A DNA stretch of 64,000 nucleotides from Allofrancisella frigidaquae (GTDB taxonomy: Bacteria; Pseudomonadota; Gammaproteobacteria; Francisellales; Francisellaceae), in assembly GCF_012222825.1 (NCBI RefSeq), contig NZ_CP038017.1:868001-932000 (forward strand), read 5' to 3'. Made by a program: the position numbers and the translations under genes. Below, one piece after another: positions 27,974-37,120 of the stretch (its first letter is position 1; the number at the start of each line of letters is the position of its first letter). Below the pieces are notes generated by a model. It saw only the letters and a list, made by a program, of their open reading frames with translations, made no database searches and was not told where the DNA came from.

Positions 27974-30130
27974 ATGTTAAAAATTTATCATGATATGTCA
28001 GAGGAAATACTTGAAAAAATAATAAGTACATTAAAAGATTATGAAAAGACTAGGAAGGAAGGACCAAAGTATAAAGGAGGCTTTGTAGCAGGGGTGTTTG
28101 GTAAGCCATCAAAAACTGAAAAAATTAGTGCTGTTAATACATACCTGAACTTTATAATAGTAGGAGATTTATCGCCTGATATCCAAGACATTCAGAATTT
28201 ACAACAAGGATCTCTAGGAAGAAGGATATTACCTTTATTAGCCAAACTTGGTTTTGGAAGTGTATCAGATTCAATAGAGGAAAGTCCAAATATCCGTGAT
28301 TTATATGGGATATTTTGTACTCAAGAAGAAGACTATGAAAGAACAATAAGTAAAGAAGATGTAAGATCACAAATTTATAGAAACTCTTTGTTAGTTAATA
28401 AAGTTAAATTAGGTCAGTCTAGGTTAGATACTAGTATTGATATGAAAAAGCATTCTCGAAGACAGTCATTATCTAACCCAACCCTTCCAAGTTTTGAAAA
28501 AGGTAATTCGTGTATTATGTTGCAAGAGGATTATTTTCGTGCGCAAAGAAAATCATTAACTATAGATAAAACGGGAGATCTATCTACTTTTTATAATAAA
28601 ATACATCATAGGCATCAATCTCGTGAACATATATTCACGGGACTTGAGTTTGAAATAGCTTGTATTAGTAAATATGCTCAAAATTCTCCAGCTGAATTTT
28701 ATGAACCTCATACAATAGTAGCAGTTTTTGGATCTGAAGACGACTTTTTCCAAGAGGTATTGGAAACTGATAATTCTCACGCCTTAGAATATGTAACCTC
28801 GCCGAGATACATTAAGAAAGACAATTACTTAGAAAGAGCCTTATATATAGCAGTATTAGTTTATATTTGGGTAGATAAAGAAATATTTGGTTATAACTCA
28901 AGAAACCAACCACATCATGTTTGGTATGAAAAGCATGCTAGAGATAATATCGATGTAGATGAATTCACAAATCATATGGCAAAATTCTTTAATAAAAAGC
29001 CTATATATAACAATATAGTTATAAATAAACAAGCCCTTAAATCAGTAGTTAAACCGATTAATAAATTTTATAAAGGTGTTAATTTTCAATTTAATTTAAG
29101 TGGTGATACGATACCAGTTAATATCAAAGAAATGCTATTTACTGAGACTAAAAGGTATTATCCAGAGGTATTAGAAAGTTTGCAAAAAATATTTCCAAGA
29201 TTAGATGAGTATGTGTTATTGGGTATGATTACCTATATTAGGCAAATACCTATTATGATCTTAGAAGTTATACATAGTGAGAGTACAGCTACAGAATATA
29301 AATATAGAAATCATATTAGAGCTCTTAATTTTTTAGCTTATTACTTTAGGGTAGAAGAGAGTGAATACAGCTCAGGCAAACTAAGGTCATGGCATAAGAA
29401 AATGGTTAGCAATCCAGGTAAATATATTTCTGAGGAAAACAGTCAAAAAAAATTTAAAGATTTTTCTGGTAAAAAATATAAGTTTGTTTTTTCTAAGAAA
29501 AATAAATATAATAAGTCTATTTTTTCTGGAAACCAACTTCCGTTAACTCTTTTATATGCTTCCCGTATAAAAGATTACAATTATTTTTGGCTAAAATGTA
29601 GCTTGCCGGAGTTTTTAAAACATAATTGTAAATTACCATCTATACAATATGAACTCGAGAACTTTAAAGCTGTAGCTAGAGATATTATATTAAATACGTC
29701 TGCATATAGGGCAGTTAGTAAGTTTTATCAATACTCTAAAGAGGTAGCATTACCTAAGTGTAGTATATTAAAAAGTGAGCTAGAAACGATAATCAATAAT
29801 ATGATCGAACTTTTAATAAACGATATAGACACTTTTGCTCGTTTTGATAAAAATAAGTATTATAGTAAAGAATTGGGACAGTTAAAAAAAATTAATGAAT
29901 ATAAAACTATTGGTGCTAGGCAAGATACTTATATTAAAAGTGATAACATTGTTATAGAGTCAAGAAATGGAGATATGATATATAAATCAAAATCGGAGCT
30001 ATGGTTTCATAATTTAATGGATAAAGTTAGTCGATTAGGCTGCCCTACCTTAAATACCTACGATGAGATAATAGATTATGTTAATGGGCTTGATAGTGGT
30101 AGTATTTCTGTTTTCAAAGAATTAATTTGA
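27974..30130 (+). CDS. Large orphan protein with amidoligase-like (GCS superfamily) motifs
   Basis: 718 residues, soluble, no signal peptide. Residues 1-215 are unrecognised. GLEFE (223-227), ALEYVTSP (270-277), GVNFQFNLSG (~370) and VIESRNGD (~660) occur in the order and spacing of the glutamine-synthetase-fold amidoligases, where GxExE and E-x-V-S-P glutamates hold Mg/ATP, an H/N/Q pair follows, and an Arg motif closes the site. If correct it would join a carboxylate and an amine with ATP. The family match is my inference from short motifs. Its leader resembles that of the 35861 gene (TTGTTAAA near the start). It stands alone between a lipoprotein and an IS relic. Confidence 0.45.
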   Translation: MLKIYHDMSEEILEKIISTLKDYEKTRKEGPKYKGGFVAGVFGKPSKTEKISAVNTYLNFIIVGDLSPDIQDIQNLQQGSLGRRILPLLAKLGFGSVSDSIEESPNIRDLYGIFCTQEEDYERTISKEDVRSQIYRNSLLVNKVKLGQSRLDTSIDMKKHSRRQSLSNPTLPSFEKGNSCIMLQEDYFRAQRKSLTIDKTGDLSTFYNKIHHRHQSREHIFTGLEFEIACISKYAQNSPAEFYEPHTIVAVFGSEDDFFQEVLETDNSHALEYVTSPRYIKKDNYLERALYIAVLVYIWVDKEIFGYNSRNQPHHVWYEKHARDNIDVDEFTNHMAKFFNKKPIYNNIVINKQALKSVVKPINKFYKGVNFQFNLSGDTIPVNIKEMLFTETKRYYPEVLESLQKIFPRLDEYVLLGMITYIRQIPIMILEVIHSESTATEYKYRNHIRALNFLAYYFRVEESEYSSGKLRSWHKKMVSNPGKYISEENSQKKFKDFSGKKYKFVFSKKNKYNKSIFSGNQLPLTLLYASRIKDYNYFWLKCSLPEFLKHNCKLPSIQYELENFKAVARDIILNTSAYRAVSKFYQYSKEVALPKCSILKSELETIINNMIELLINDIDTFARFDKNKYYSKELGQLKKINEYKTIGARQDTYIKSDNIVIESRNGDMIYKSKSELWFHNLMDKVSRLGCPTLNTYDEIIDYVNGLDSGSISVFKELI

Positions 30131-30340
30131 GAAGTTACACCAATTCCAACATAAATTGATGCATTTATCACAAAGGAGTTTATGACTAATTTAAGTTTTT
30201 GATGTGCAGACAATAGCAGTGGCTATTGGCAAATATTAAAGGATTAAATTAGGTATGAAATACAAAGTTAGAAAGTAATAATATGTGTTGGAATTTGTAT
30301 TAAAGAGCTAAGTTGTAGTAGCTCAAACTTAATCTGACAG
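30131..30340. other. Non-coding stretch with short inverted repeats
   Basis: AATTCCAACA occurs near 30143-30152 and its reverse complement near 30284-30293, so a ~160-bp segment is bounded by short inverted repeats and could be a decayed element. A ribosome-site-like AAAGGAG precedes a five-codon frame near 30182, too short to call. CTCAAAC and GTTTGAG repeats continue into the IS256 relic next to it. Confidence 0.3.
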
Positions 30341-30481
30341 TCACTCATTAGTTTGAGTCTTCTGGATTCTATCCTCAAACTCAATAGCGAAATAAGGCAT
30401 AGCCTTATTCCAATATCTGACGGGCATAGACCATTTTTTAGTCAAATAATCTATAGCCAAGTACAAAGATTTGAAAACCCT
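30341..30481 (-). pseudogene. 3' fragment of an IS256-family transposase
   Basis: The minus strand reads VFKSLYLAIDYLTKKWSMP then VRYWNKAMPYFAIEFEDRIQ, matching the last ~40 residues of the complete transposase at 2693-3925 with a few substitutions. The match ends after RIQ and continues KTQTNE-stop. The 5' part and the inverted repeats are missing, so this is a relic. It abuts the 3' end of dxs. Confidence 0.85.
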
Positions 30482-30490
30482 CGGGGGTTT
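30475..30490 (-). terminator. Hairpin after dxs
   Basis: On the minus strand AAACCC-CCGA-GGGTTT forms a perfect 6-bp stem one base past the dxs stop codon, followed by a short T run. A plausible rho-independent terminator, overlapping the edge of the IS relic. Confidence 0.55.
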
Positions 30491-32344
30491 CTAACAATTA
30501 TTTAGCATTCTTACTATTTCCTCAGAAATTTTTACACCAGAGATATCACTATCTTCTAAAAGTATATCTTTGATTCCATGGCTTAAAAATTTATCTTTTA
30601 AACCAAAATTTCTAACTATTACATTTTTGTGCAAATCATTAGCAAAAATATATTCATTTACAGCGGAACCAGCTCCACCAGCAATAGAGTTTTCTTCCAA
30701 AGTTATAACTATTTGATGAGACTTACAAATATCAGTAATCACTTTTTCATCTAAAGGTTTAACAAAACGCATATCTATAACTGTAGCGTCATGTTTATTT
30801 GCTACTTCTATAGCTATAGGCAATAAAGTACCAAAACTTAAAATCGCTACTTTTGATCCATATTTTATAATTTTTGCTTTACCAATTTCTAAGTCTAGTT
30901 TTTCTGTAATTTCAGCCCCTACTCCAGCTCCTCGTGGATAACGAACCATAGCAGGACCAGTATACTGATACCCAAGTTCTAACATATGAAAAGCTTCATT
31001 TTCATCACTTGGAGCCATGATTATATGATTTGGTATACAGCGCATAAAACTAAGATCAAAACTACCATCATGTGTAGCGCCATCAGCTCCTACTAAACCT
31101 GCCCTATCAACAGCATATAAAACATCTAAATTTTGTAATGCTACATCATGAATAACTTGATCATATGCTCTTTGAAGAAATGTTGAGTAAATAGCAACTA
31201 CTGGCTTTAAACCTTGGCAAGCAAGACCACCGGCAAAAGTAACTGCATGTTGCTCAGCTATAGCAACATCAAAATATCTATCAGGATATTGCTGTGAAAA
31301 TGCTATTAAGTCAGATCCTTCTTTCATAGCTGGAGTAATACCAACTAAACGATCATCTTTAGCCGCTTTTTGACATATCCAGGAACCAAAAATATTTGAA
31401 AAAGTTGGTTTTGGCACTTTAGTGATGCTATCACCTGTATGAAAACTTGGAGCAACGTGGTGAAACTTAATAGGATCAAACTCTGCTTTTGTATATCCTT
31501 TGCCTTTTTTAGTTACAACATGTAGAAGTTTAGGTCCTTTATGATTGTTTAAAATCTTTAAAGTCTTAATCAGCTCATGTACGTCATGCCCATCTATCGG
31601 ACCCACATAATAAAATCCTAAATCTTCAAAAAAATTAGCTGGTACAAACATTCCCTTAGTTTGAGTTTCTATCTTTTTAACTAACTCAAATACTGGTGGA
31701 ATATTTTTTAAAACTTCTTTACCTTTCTCACGTAGAGAGTTATAAAACCCTCCGGAAATTATCTTGCTAAAATGAGCAGATAAGCCTCCTACGTTATCAG
31801 ATATCGACATCTCATTATCATTTAAAACTACTAGAATATCTTCTTTAATTCCTCCAGCATGATTTAAAGCTTCAAAAGCCATACCTCCAGTTATAGCTCC
31901 ATCACCGATTATTGCTACTGTTTTTGAAGGTTTGTTTTTAAGCCTATCAGCTATAGCCATACCAAGAGCTGCACTAATTGATGTACTTGAGTGCCCTACC
32001 CCAAAAGCATCATATTCACTCTCTGAACGCTTTGGAAATCCAGATATGCCACCATCTTTTTTGATAGTTACTAACTGATTTTTTCTACCTGTTAGAATCT
32101 TATGAATATAAGTCTGATGACCAACATCCCAAACTATGTTATCATGCGGTGCGTTATAAACATAATGCAAGGCAACTGTAAGCTCAGTAGCACCTAAACT
32201 ACTAGCGAAATGCCCCCCACTTACATCTAATGTGTTAATAAGAAAACTTCTTAATTCTGACGATAAATCTTTAAGCTGGTTTTCTGAAAGAAGCTTAAGA
32301 TCAGCAGGTGTGTTTATCTTATCTAACAAATTGTATTTTGACAT
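30491..32344 (-). CDS. dxs: 1-deoxy-D-xylulose-5-phosphate synthase
   Basis: First enzyme of the MEP isoprenoid pathway; condenses pyruvate and glyceraldehyde 3-phosphate using thiamine diphosphate. 617 residues. Thiamine-diphosphate site IGDGAITGGMAFEALNHAG with VLNDNEMSISDNVG; transketolase-type central block FDVAIAEQHAVTFAGGLA and VDRAGLVGADGATHDGSFD; C-terminal ITLEENSIAGGAGSAV. It depends on the cofactor sensed by the TPP riboswitch at 62875. Monocistronic, 71 bases after guaA on the same strand. Confidence 0.96.
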   Translation of the reverse strand: MSKYNLLDKINTPADLKLLSENQLKDLSSELRSFLINTLDVSGGHFASSLGATELTVALHYVYNAPHDNIVWDVGHQTYIHKILTGRKNQLVTIKKDGGISGFPKRSESEYDAFGVGHSSTSISAALGMAIADRLKNKPSKTVAIIGDGAITGGMAFEALNHAGGIKEDILVVLNDNEMSISDNVGGLSAHFSKIISGGFYNSLREKGKEVLKNIPPVFELVKKIETQTKGMFVPANFFEDLGFYYVGPIDGHDVHELIKTLKILNNHKGPKLLHVVTKKGKGYTKAEFDPIKFHHVAPSFHTGDSITKVPKPTFSNIFGSWICQKAAKDDRLVGITPAMKEGSDLIAFSQQYPDRYFDVAIAEQHAVTFAGGLACQGLKPVVAIYSTFLQRAYDQVIHDVALQNLDVLYAVDRAGLVGADGATHDGSFDLSFMRCIPNHIIMAPSDENEAFHMLELGYQYTGPAMVRYPRGAGVGAEITEKLDLEIGKAKIIKYGSKVAILSFGTLLPIAIEVANKHDATVIDMRFVKPLDEKVITDICKSHQIVITLEENSIAGGAGSAVNEYIFANDLHKNVIVRNFGLKDKFLSHGIKDILLEDSDISGVKISEEIVRMLNNC

Positions 32345-32415
32345 AACTTTAAAAATCTTTTGTTTAGTTAGAAAATATGTATTTAAATCCCATTAACTTT
32401 TTAGAGTTAACGTTA

Positions 32416-33966
32416 TTATTCCCACTCTATCGTTCCTGGTGGTTTCCCTGTAACATCATATACTACGCGAGATACTTGCTTTACCTCATTTACTATTCTG
32501 TTAGAAACTAATGATAAAAAATCATATGGTAAGTTTGCCCATGTAGCAGTCATAAAATCAATACTTACAACAGCCCTTAGAGCTATAACGTACTCATATC
32601 TACGTTGGTCGCCAACCACCCCAACCGATTTTACAGGTAAAAATACTCCAAAAGCTTGAGAAATATCATGATACAAACCATGATTGTATAGTTCTGCTGT
32701 AAATATAGCATCTGCTTTTTGTAAAATCTCTACATATTCTTTTTTAACTTCGCCTAATATACGCACTCCTAAACCAGGCCCAGGAAAAGGATGTCTGTAT
32801 AACATATCATAAGGCAATCCTAAACCTAACCCCAATTTACGAACTTCATCTTTAAATAGCTCTCTTAGCGGCTCTAAAAGTTTTAGCTTCATTTCTTTAG
32901 GCAATCCACCAACATTATGATGAGATTTAATAACATGAGCTTTAGATTTATTATTTCCTGCTGATTCGATAACATCACTATAAATTGTGCCTTGCGCTAG
33001 CCATTTAGCGTTTTCAATCTTTGCTGCTTCTTCATCAAAGATATCAATAAAAAGCTTACCTATAATTTTACGTTTTTGCTCAGGATCAGCAACTCCTTTA
33101 AGCTCATCTAAAAATCTATCTTTTGCATTAACACGGATAACGTTAATATCCATGTTATCAGCAAACACCTTCATTACTTGGTCGCCTTCATTAAGACGAA
33201 GTAATCCTGTATCTACAAATATACATGTAAGTTGATCACCAATAGCTTTATGTAATATCGCTGCAACTACAGATGAATCAACTCCACCAGATAAACCTAA
33301 TATTACCTTATCAGAACCTACTTTTTCTTTGATTTGTTCAATATCATTTTCAATAATGTTTTCAATATTCCAAAGTGTGTCACATTTACAAATATTAACT
33401 ACAAAATTTTCTATTATTTGTTTGCCACTTTCTGTGTGGGTAGTTTCAGGATGAAATTGCACCCCATAAAAAGGCTTTGATTTATGAGCAACAGCTGCTA
33501 CAGGCGCATTACTAGATGAAGCAATAATCTCAAAATACTCGCCTGTATTAGTAACTTTATCACTATGGCTCATCCAAACTAGTTGTTCATTACTTAAGTT
33601 AGAAAAAATGTTATTGTCGGAGTTTAAAATATTTATAATGGCTTTCCCAAACTCACTTTGATCTGCTCCCTTAACTTCGCCCCCATGTTGCATAACCATA
33701 GTCTGCATGCCATAGCATATACCAAGTACGGGAATTCCTAGTTCAAAAACCATATCTGAAGCTCTAGCATCAGAGTCATATACTGATTCTGGTCCTCCAG
33801 ATAAGATAATACCCTTAGCACCATACGATTTAATAAACTCAGCATCTATATCATAAGGGAAAATTTCACAAAAAACTCCTACTTCTCTAACTCTACGAGC
33901 TATAAGTTGTGTATATTGTGAACCAAAATCTAAAATAAGGATTTTATGTTTATGTATATCCGTCAT
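32416..33966 (-). CDS. guaA: GMP synthase (glutamine-hydrolysing)
   Basis: Converts XMP to GMP. 516 residues. The glutaminase domain has [18 protein letters not shown], the Cys in [10 protein letters not shown] and [10 protein letters not shown]. The synthetase domain has the PP-loop [15 protein letters not shown] and the dimer domain [15 protein letters not shown], ending GTIEWE. A TTAACT...AGTTAA hairpin lies just after the stop on the minus strand. guaB is not adjacent. Confidence 0.97.
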   Translation of the reverse strand: MTDIHKHKILILDFGSQYTQLIARRVREVGVFCEIFPYDIDAEFIKSYGAKGIILSGGPESVYDSDARASDMVFELGIPVLGICYGMQTMVMQHGGEVKGADQSEFGKAIINILNSDNNIFSNLSNEQLVWMSHSDKVTNTGEYFEIIASSSNAPVAAVAHKSKPFYGVQFHPETTHTESGKQIIENFVVNICKCDTLWNIENIIENDIEQIKEKVGSDKVILGLSGGVDSSVVAAILHKAIGDQLTCIFVDTGLLRLNEGDQVMKVFADNMDINVIRVNAKDRFLDELKGVADPEQKRKIIGKLFIDIFDEEAAKIENAKWLAQGTIYSDVIESAGNNKSKAHVIKSHHNVGGLPKEMKLKLLEPLRELFKDEVRKLGLGLGLPYDMLYRHPFPGPGLGVRILGEVKKEYVEILQKADAIFTAELYNHGLYHDISQAFGVFLPVKSVGVVGDQRRYEYVIALRAVVSIDFMTATWANLPYDFLSLVSNRIVNEVKQVSRVVYDVTGKPPGTIEWE

Positions 33967-34053
33967 TATATTATATGAAAAAGAAATATTAATGCATATT
34001 CTAGCTTAAAAGAACCAAAATTGTAATTAGCTTTTGCCGATAAAAATGAGTGA

Positions 34054-35598
34054 TTAATTACTTTGTAAATTTTCAATTTCAAACATAATACTTTTAACGT
34101 TTTTTTTAATAGAGTCAGATGATGCTTGAGTCATTACAAATATTTTTAAAAAGATAACGCCACCTATAGCTACCAATAAATTGTCGTAAGGAAAATCTAT
34201 AATATTTAACTCACGAAAATATGAAATTAGCCATAACATAACTATATACAAACAAACAAACCAAGTTTGTTTTAATAACCGTAAGAAGTCATTTGGTATA
34301 AAAACTAACCAGTAGAATATGCATACTAAAACTATAAGTATTGCCAAATACATAAGATTAGCCGTACCTGACCAATAGATAAAATAAGAGCATGATATGA
34401 AACCTAAATAACCAAATAGTTTGTAAAATGGCAGTTTAAACTTTCTTTCTAAACTTGGAAAATTATCCCTAAAAATAATTAAAACCACCGGACCGGATAA
34501 ACAGCTAAATAAAACTAATGATGATAAAAATGTAACTAATTGAGTCCAGGTTGGAAATTGGAATAAAAATATTAACCCTACAAAGAAATTAATCCAGATA
34601 CAAAAAACAGGAACTGAACTTTTATTTAATTTAGTTAAGATAGACTCTTTGAAAAACTCTAAACCAAAAGCTTGCAGTATTCTTCCTGTTACAGCTGTAA
34701 ATACATTGGCTGTTCCTAAAGGAGCTACCATAGCATCTATAAATAAAATAGTATATACAAAATGCAAACCAAACAAACTTAAAAGTCCCAATAAAGGAGC
34801 AACACTAGCATTGAAATTATCTACTTGCGCTGGTACACAAAATATGAACAATAAAGATAAAGACAAATACATTGTCAGTCCAACAACTACAGGAGCAAAT
34901 AAAGACAATGGAATTGCTAGCTTAGGGTTTCTAGCGGAATTTGCGATAATCAAACCGTTTTGGAATCCAGAAAAAGCAAAAGCAAGACCAGATCCTGTTA
35001 CTGCTAAAAGTATATGCTCAAAGCTTACACTTATTTTAGCACTATTAGCATAATAGTTATCAAAAGACCCATATACAGCTAACATGCCTAGAGCTATTGC
35101 TATTGGCAAAAATATCTTCCACATACTTACTATAGAGTTAACTTTAGCAACATTTTTAAGCTGGTAAGTATTAAGATACGTAACTCCTAGCATAATAAAG
35201 AAAGCTATAGCAACACCATAGTGCGATAAAAATACTCCACTAGAGTTACTATCAACTAAGTTAGGAAACCAAAAACCCAAATACTGAACAACAGATTGTG
35301 CTTCTAATGGCAGGTATACAATGTAACTAATCCAACCTAACACTACAAATAAAAAACCTAAAGCACGTGAATGTGTAATTCTTAAAAAACGCATAGCACC
35401 AGAAACAATCGGAAGCATCGAAGCTACCTCAGCAAAGCACAAAGCTACTAGTAAAGTTAAAAGAGCAGTTAAAAACCATGAAAGTATCACGCCCACTCCA
35501 GCAGTTTGATAACCATAATATGGAGAAAATAACCAGCCACTACCTATCATTCCACCCGTTGAAATAAAAACAATAGCTAAGGTTGAAAGTTTTTTCAT
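34054..35598 (-). CDS. APC-family amino acid permease
   Basis: About 514 residues with ~12 hydrophobic segments. The N-terminal TGGMIGSGWLFSPYYGYQTAG (with the GxxIGSGxxF-like unwound helix) and FAEVASMLPIVSGAMRF are APC-superfamily signatures. I start at the ATG at 35598, eight bases after AGGA; an in-frame TTG two codons upstream lacks a site. It would import an amino acid or polyamine across the inner membrane; the substrate is not readable. Monocistronic. Confidence 0.85.
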   Translation of the reverse strand: MKKLSTLAIVFISTGGMIGSGWLFSPYYGYQTAGVGVILSWFLTALLTLLVALCFAEVASMLPIVSGAMRFLRITHSRALGFLFVVLGWISYIVYLPLEAQSVVQYLGFWFPNLVDSNSSGVFLSHYGVAIAFFIMLGVTYLNTYQLKNVAKVNSIVSMWKIFLPIAIALGMLAVYGSFDNYYANSAKISVSFEHILLAVTGSGLAFAFSGFQNGLIIANSARNPKLAIPLSLFAPVVVGLTMYLSLSLLFIFCVPAQVDNFNASVAPLLGLLSLFGLHFVYTILFIDAMVAPLGTANVFTAVTGRILQAFGLEFFKESILTKLNKSSVPVFCIWINFFVGLIFLFQFPTWTQLVTFLSSLVLFSCLSGPVVLIIFRDNFPSLERKFKLPFYKLFGYLGFISCSYFIYWSGTANLMYLAILIVLVCIFYWLVFIPNDFLRLLKQTWFVCLYIVMLWLISYFRELNIIDFPYDNLLVAIGGVIFLKIFVMTQASSDSIKKNVKSIMFEIENLQSN

Positions 35599-35860
35599 AA
35601 GCAAATTCCTACATGTTAAATTTTGTTGGTAATACCAAACATGCTACAAGTTACTCTTACCAATATAATATTTTTGTAAAACATAGGCAATTAAAATTTT
35701 TACCACATAGGTAAGTACATAAAACAAATTAAAAAAATTATAAAGGTATGCATTTCAGCATAAAAGTTATTTATATTTTAATTATTTAATGTTTTATTGA
35801 AGTTTTTAATATTTATATTTAAAATATAATATTGTTAAAATTACCGGTATAAGAAATAAA

Positions 35861-36973
35861 ATGTATTATGTTTTTGGATTTAGAGATCAAAATCTTATAG
35901 GCGATTTGTGTTTTAGTCTAGCCTCAGAGCAACAGGTAAAGCAAAATTTCAACAGTTGGCATAATGGATTTCTAATAAAGCCAAGTGAAGATAAGGTTAA
36001 ACAGTACGATCATGGACGTTATAGTCGACCTCACCATATAAAATGTGGTAGTAATGCTGTAGGTGAGCAGAATGAGTTTTTACTAACATTATACAAAAAC
36101 CTTAATAAGTTAAAAATTAAACCAAATATGAAATACTTCTCATACTTTAAAGTTAGTTCTACAGGCTTTACAGGTAGCTACGCCAAGGTAGGAATAAAAG
36201 AAAAAATGAGTAGTTTAGGTGTGTCTGATTATAAATTTTCAAACGATTCAAATGGTTTAGATCCAAATCGTGATACACTTGTGATCCATGCGCATGGCAA
36301 CAAAAATGAACCCAACTATATACACACTAAAGACAATGAAAAGATTTCTATAACCGAAATCGCAATTCTTTTAAAGGATGTGTTTATACGATTTGGCAAA
36401 AAAAATCATACCTTTACATATAAAATTGTACTGTGGGTTTGCTATAGTGACAAGATAGCTGAGAATTTATTTTTTGAACTTAATAGAATATTAAAGCTCC
36501 ACCATCGATCTGATATTAAATTTATTATCTTTGGGTATAAGGGAGCTTTAGCTCAAAGACAGTGTTTTAAGTATTTATTTAATAAACAAAAAACAGAATT
36601 TGAGATAATAGGCTATAAGCCCATTGAAGTAAAAAGTAAAGGTAAATTACTATCTACATCTGTATGGTATAATAATACTGGTAAATCAATGCGGGTATAT
36701 GTTTCAAACAATACTCGTGGAAAAGCAGTAGAAGCTTTTGACCCAGTTAAATCTGTCTGGGAAAGAGAAATAGAAGAAAATCTAAAAGAAAAAGCTTTAT
36801 TGCCTTATAATAATTCAAAAATAAGTCCTTTTAAAAGCTTAATGACTGTAACACAACAGGCTATAGAGGAGGATATATTAATTGACAATGATTTATATCA
36901 AATAACTAATGAAAATGAATCTTATGATAAACATATAGATAGTATGTTACCAAGTAAGAAATATTTGTTTTAA
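35861..36973 (+). CDS. Orphan protein with possible caspase-like (clan CD) His-Cys dyad
   Basis: 370 residues, soluble, no signal peptide. Residues ~139-225 read: hydrophobic strand ending HAHG (143-146), helix SITEIAILLKDVF, a second strand KIVLWVC with Cys 194, helix AENLFFELNRIL, and strand KFIIFGYKG. His-Gly after one strand and Cys after the next, with this helix order, is the layout of caspase-like peptidases, including the C80 toxin-processing domains. The orphan at 1142 shares the layout but lacks the Cys. If right, this would be a protease, perhaps delivered into a host; that is inference. A 256-base A+T-rich leader precedes it and it stands alone. Confidence 0.45.
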   Translation: MYYVFGFRDQNLIGDLCFSLASEQQVKQNFNSWHNGFLIKPSEDKVKQYDHGRYSRPHHIKCGSNAVGEQNEFLLTLYKNLNKLKIKPNMKYFSYFKVSSTGFTGSYAKVGIKEKMSSLGVSDYKFSNDSNGLDPNRDTLVIHAHGNKNEPNYIHTKDNEKISITEIAILLKDVFIRFGKKNHTFTYKIVLWVCYSDKIAENLFFELNRILKLHHRSDIKFIIFGYKGALAQRQCFKYLFNKQKTEFEIIGYKPIEVKSKGKLLSTSVWYNNTGKSMRVYVSNNTRGKAVEAFDPVKSVWEREIEENLKEKALLPYNNSKISPFKSLMTVTQQAIEEDILIDNDLYQITNENESYDKHIDSMLPSKKYLF

Positions 36974-37120
36974 CGGACATGATTTAAGCGAATCATTAGT
37001 ACTAGTACTGCCTTATCAAAAAACCGATTTTTTGAATTGTAAACTTAGCTTTGTTATACTACTAAAACCTCAGATTAATATATAAAAGAGCTTAAACGCT
37101 TTTAAGCTTATAAAAAATCT

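Noticed and set aside
34649..35053. 134-codon plus-strand frame opposite the APC permease
   Set aside because: Antisense to a gene with strong membrane-segment pattern and family motifs; no independent support.
37084..37113. AGCTTAAA...TTTAAGCT palindrome before the M14-like gene as a terminator
   Set aside because: It lies immediately upstream of a start codon and lacks a T run; it may be a chance or leader structure, so it was not called.
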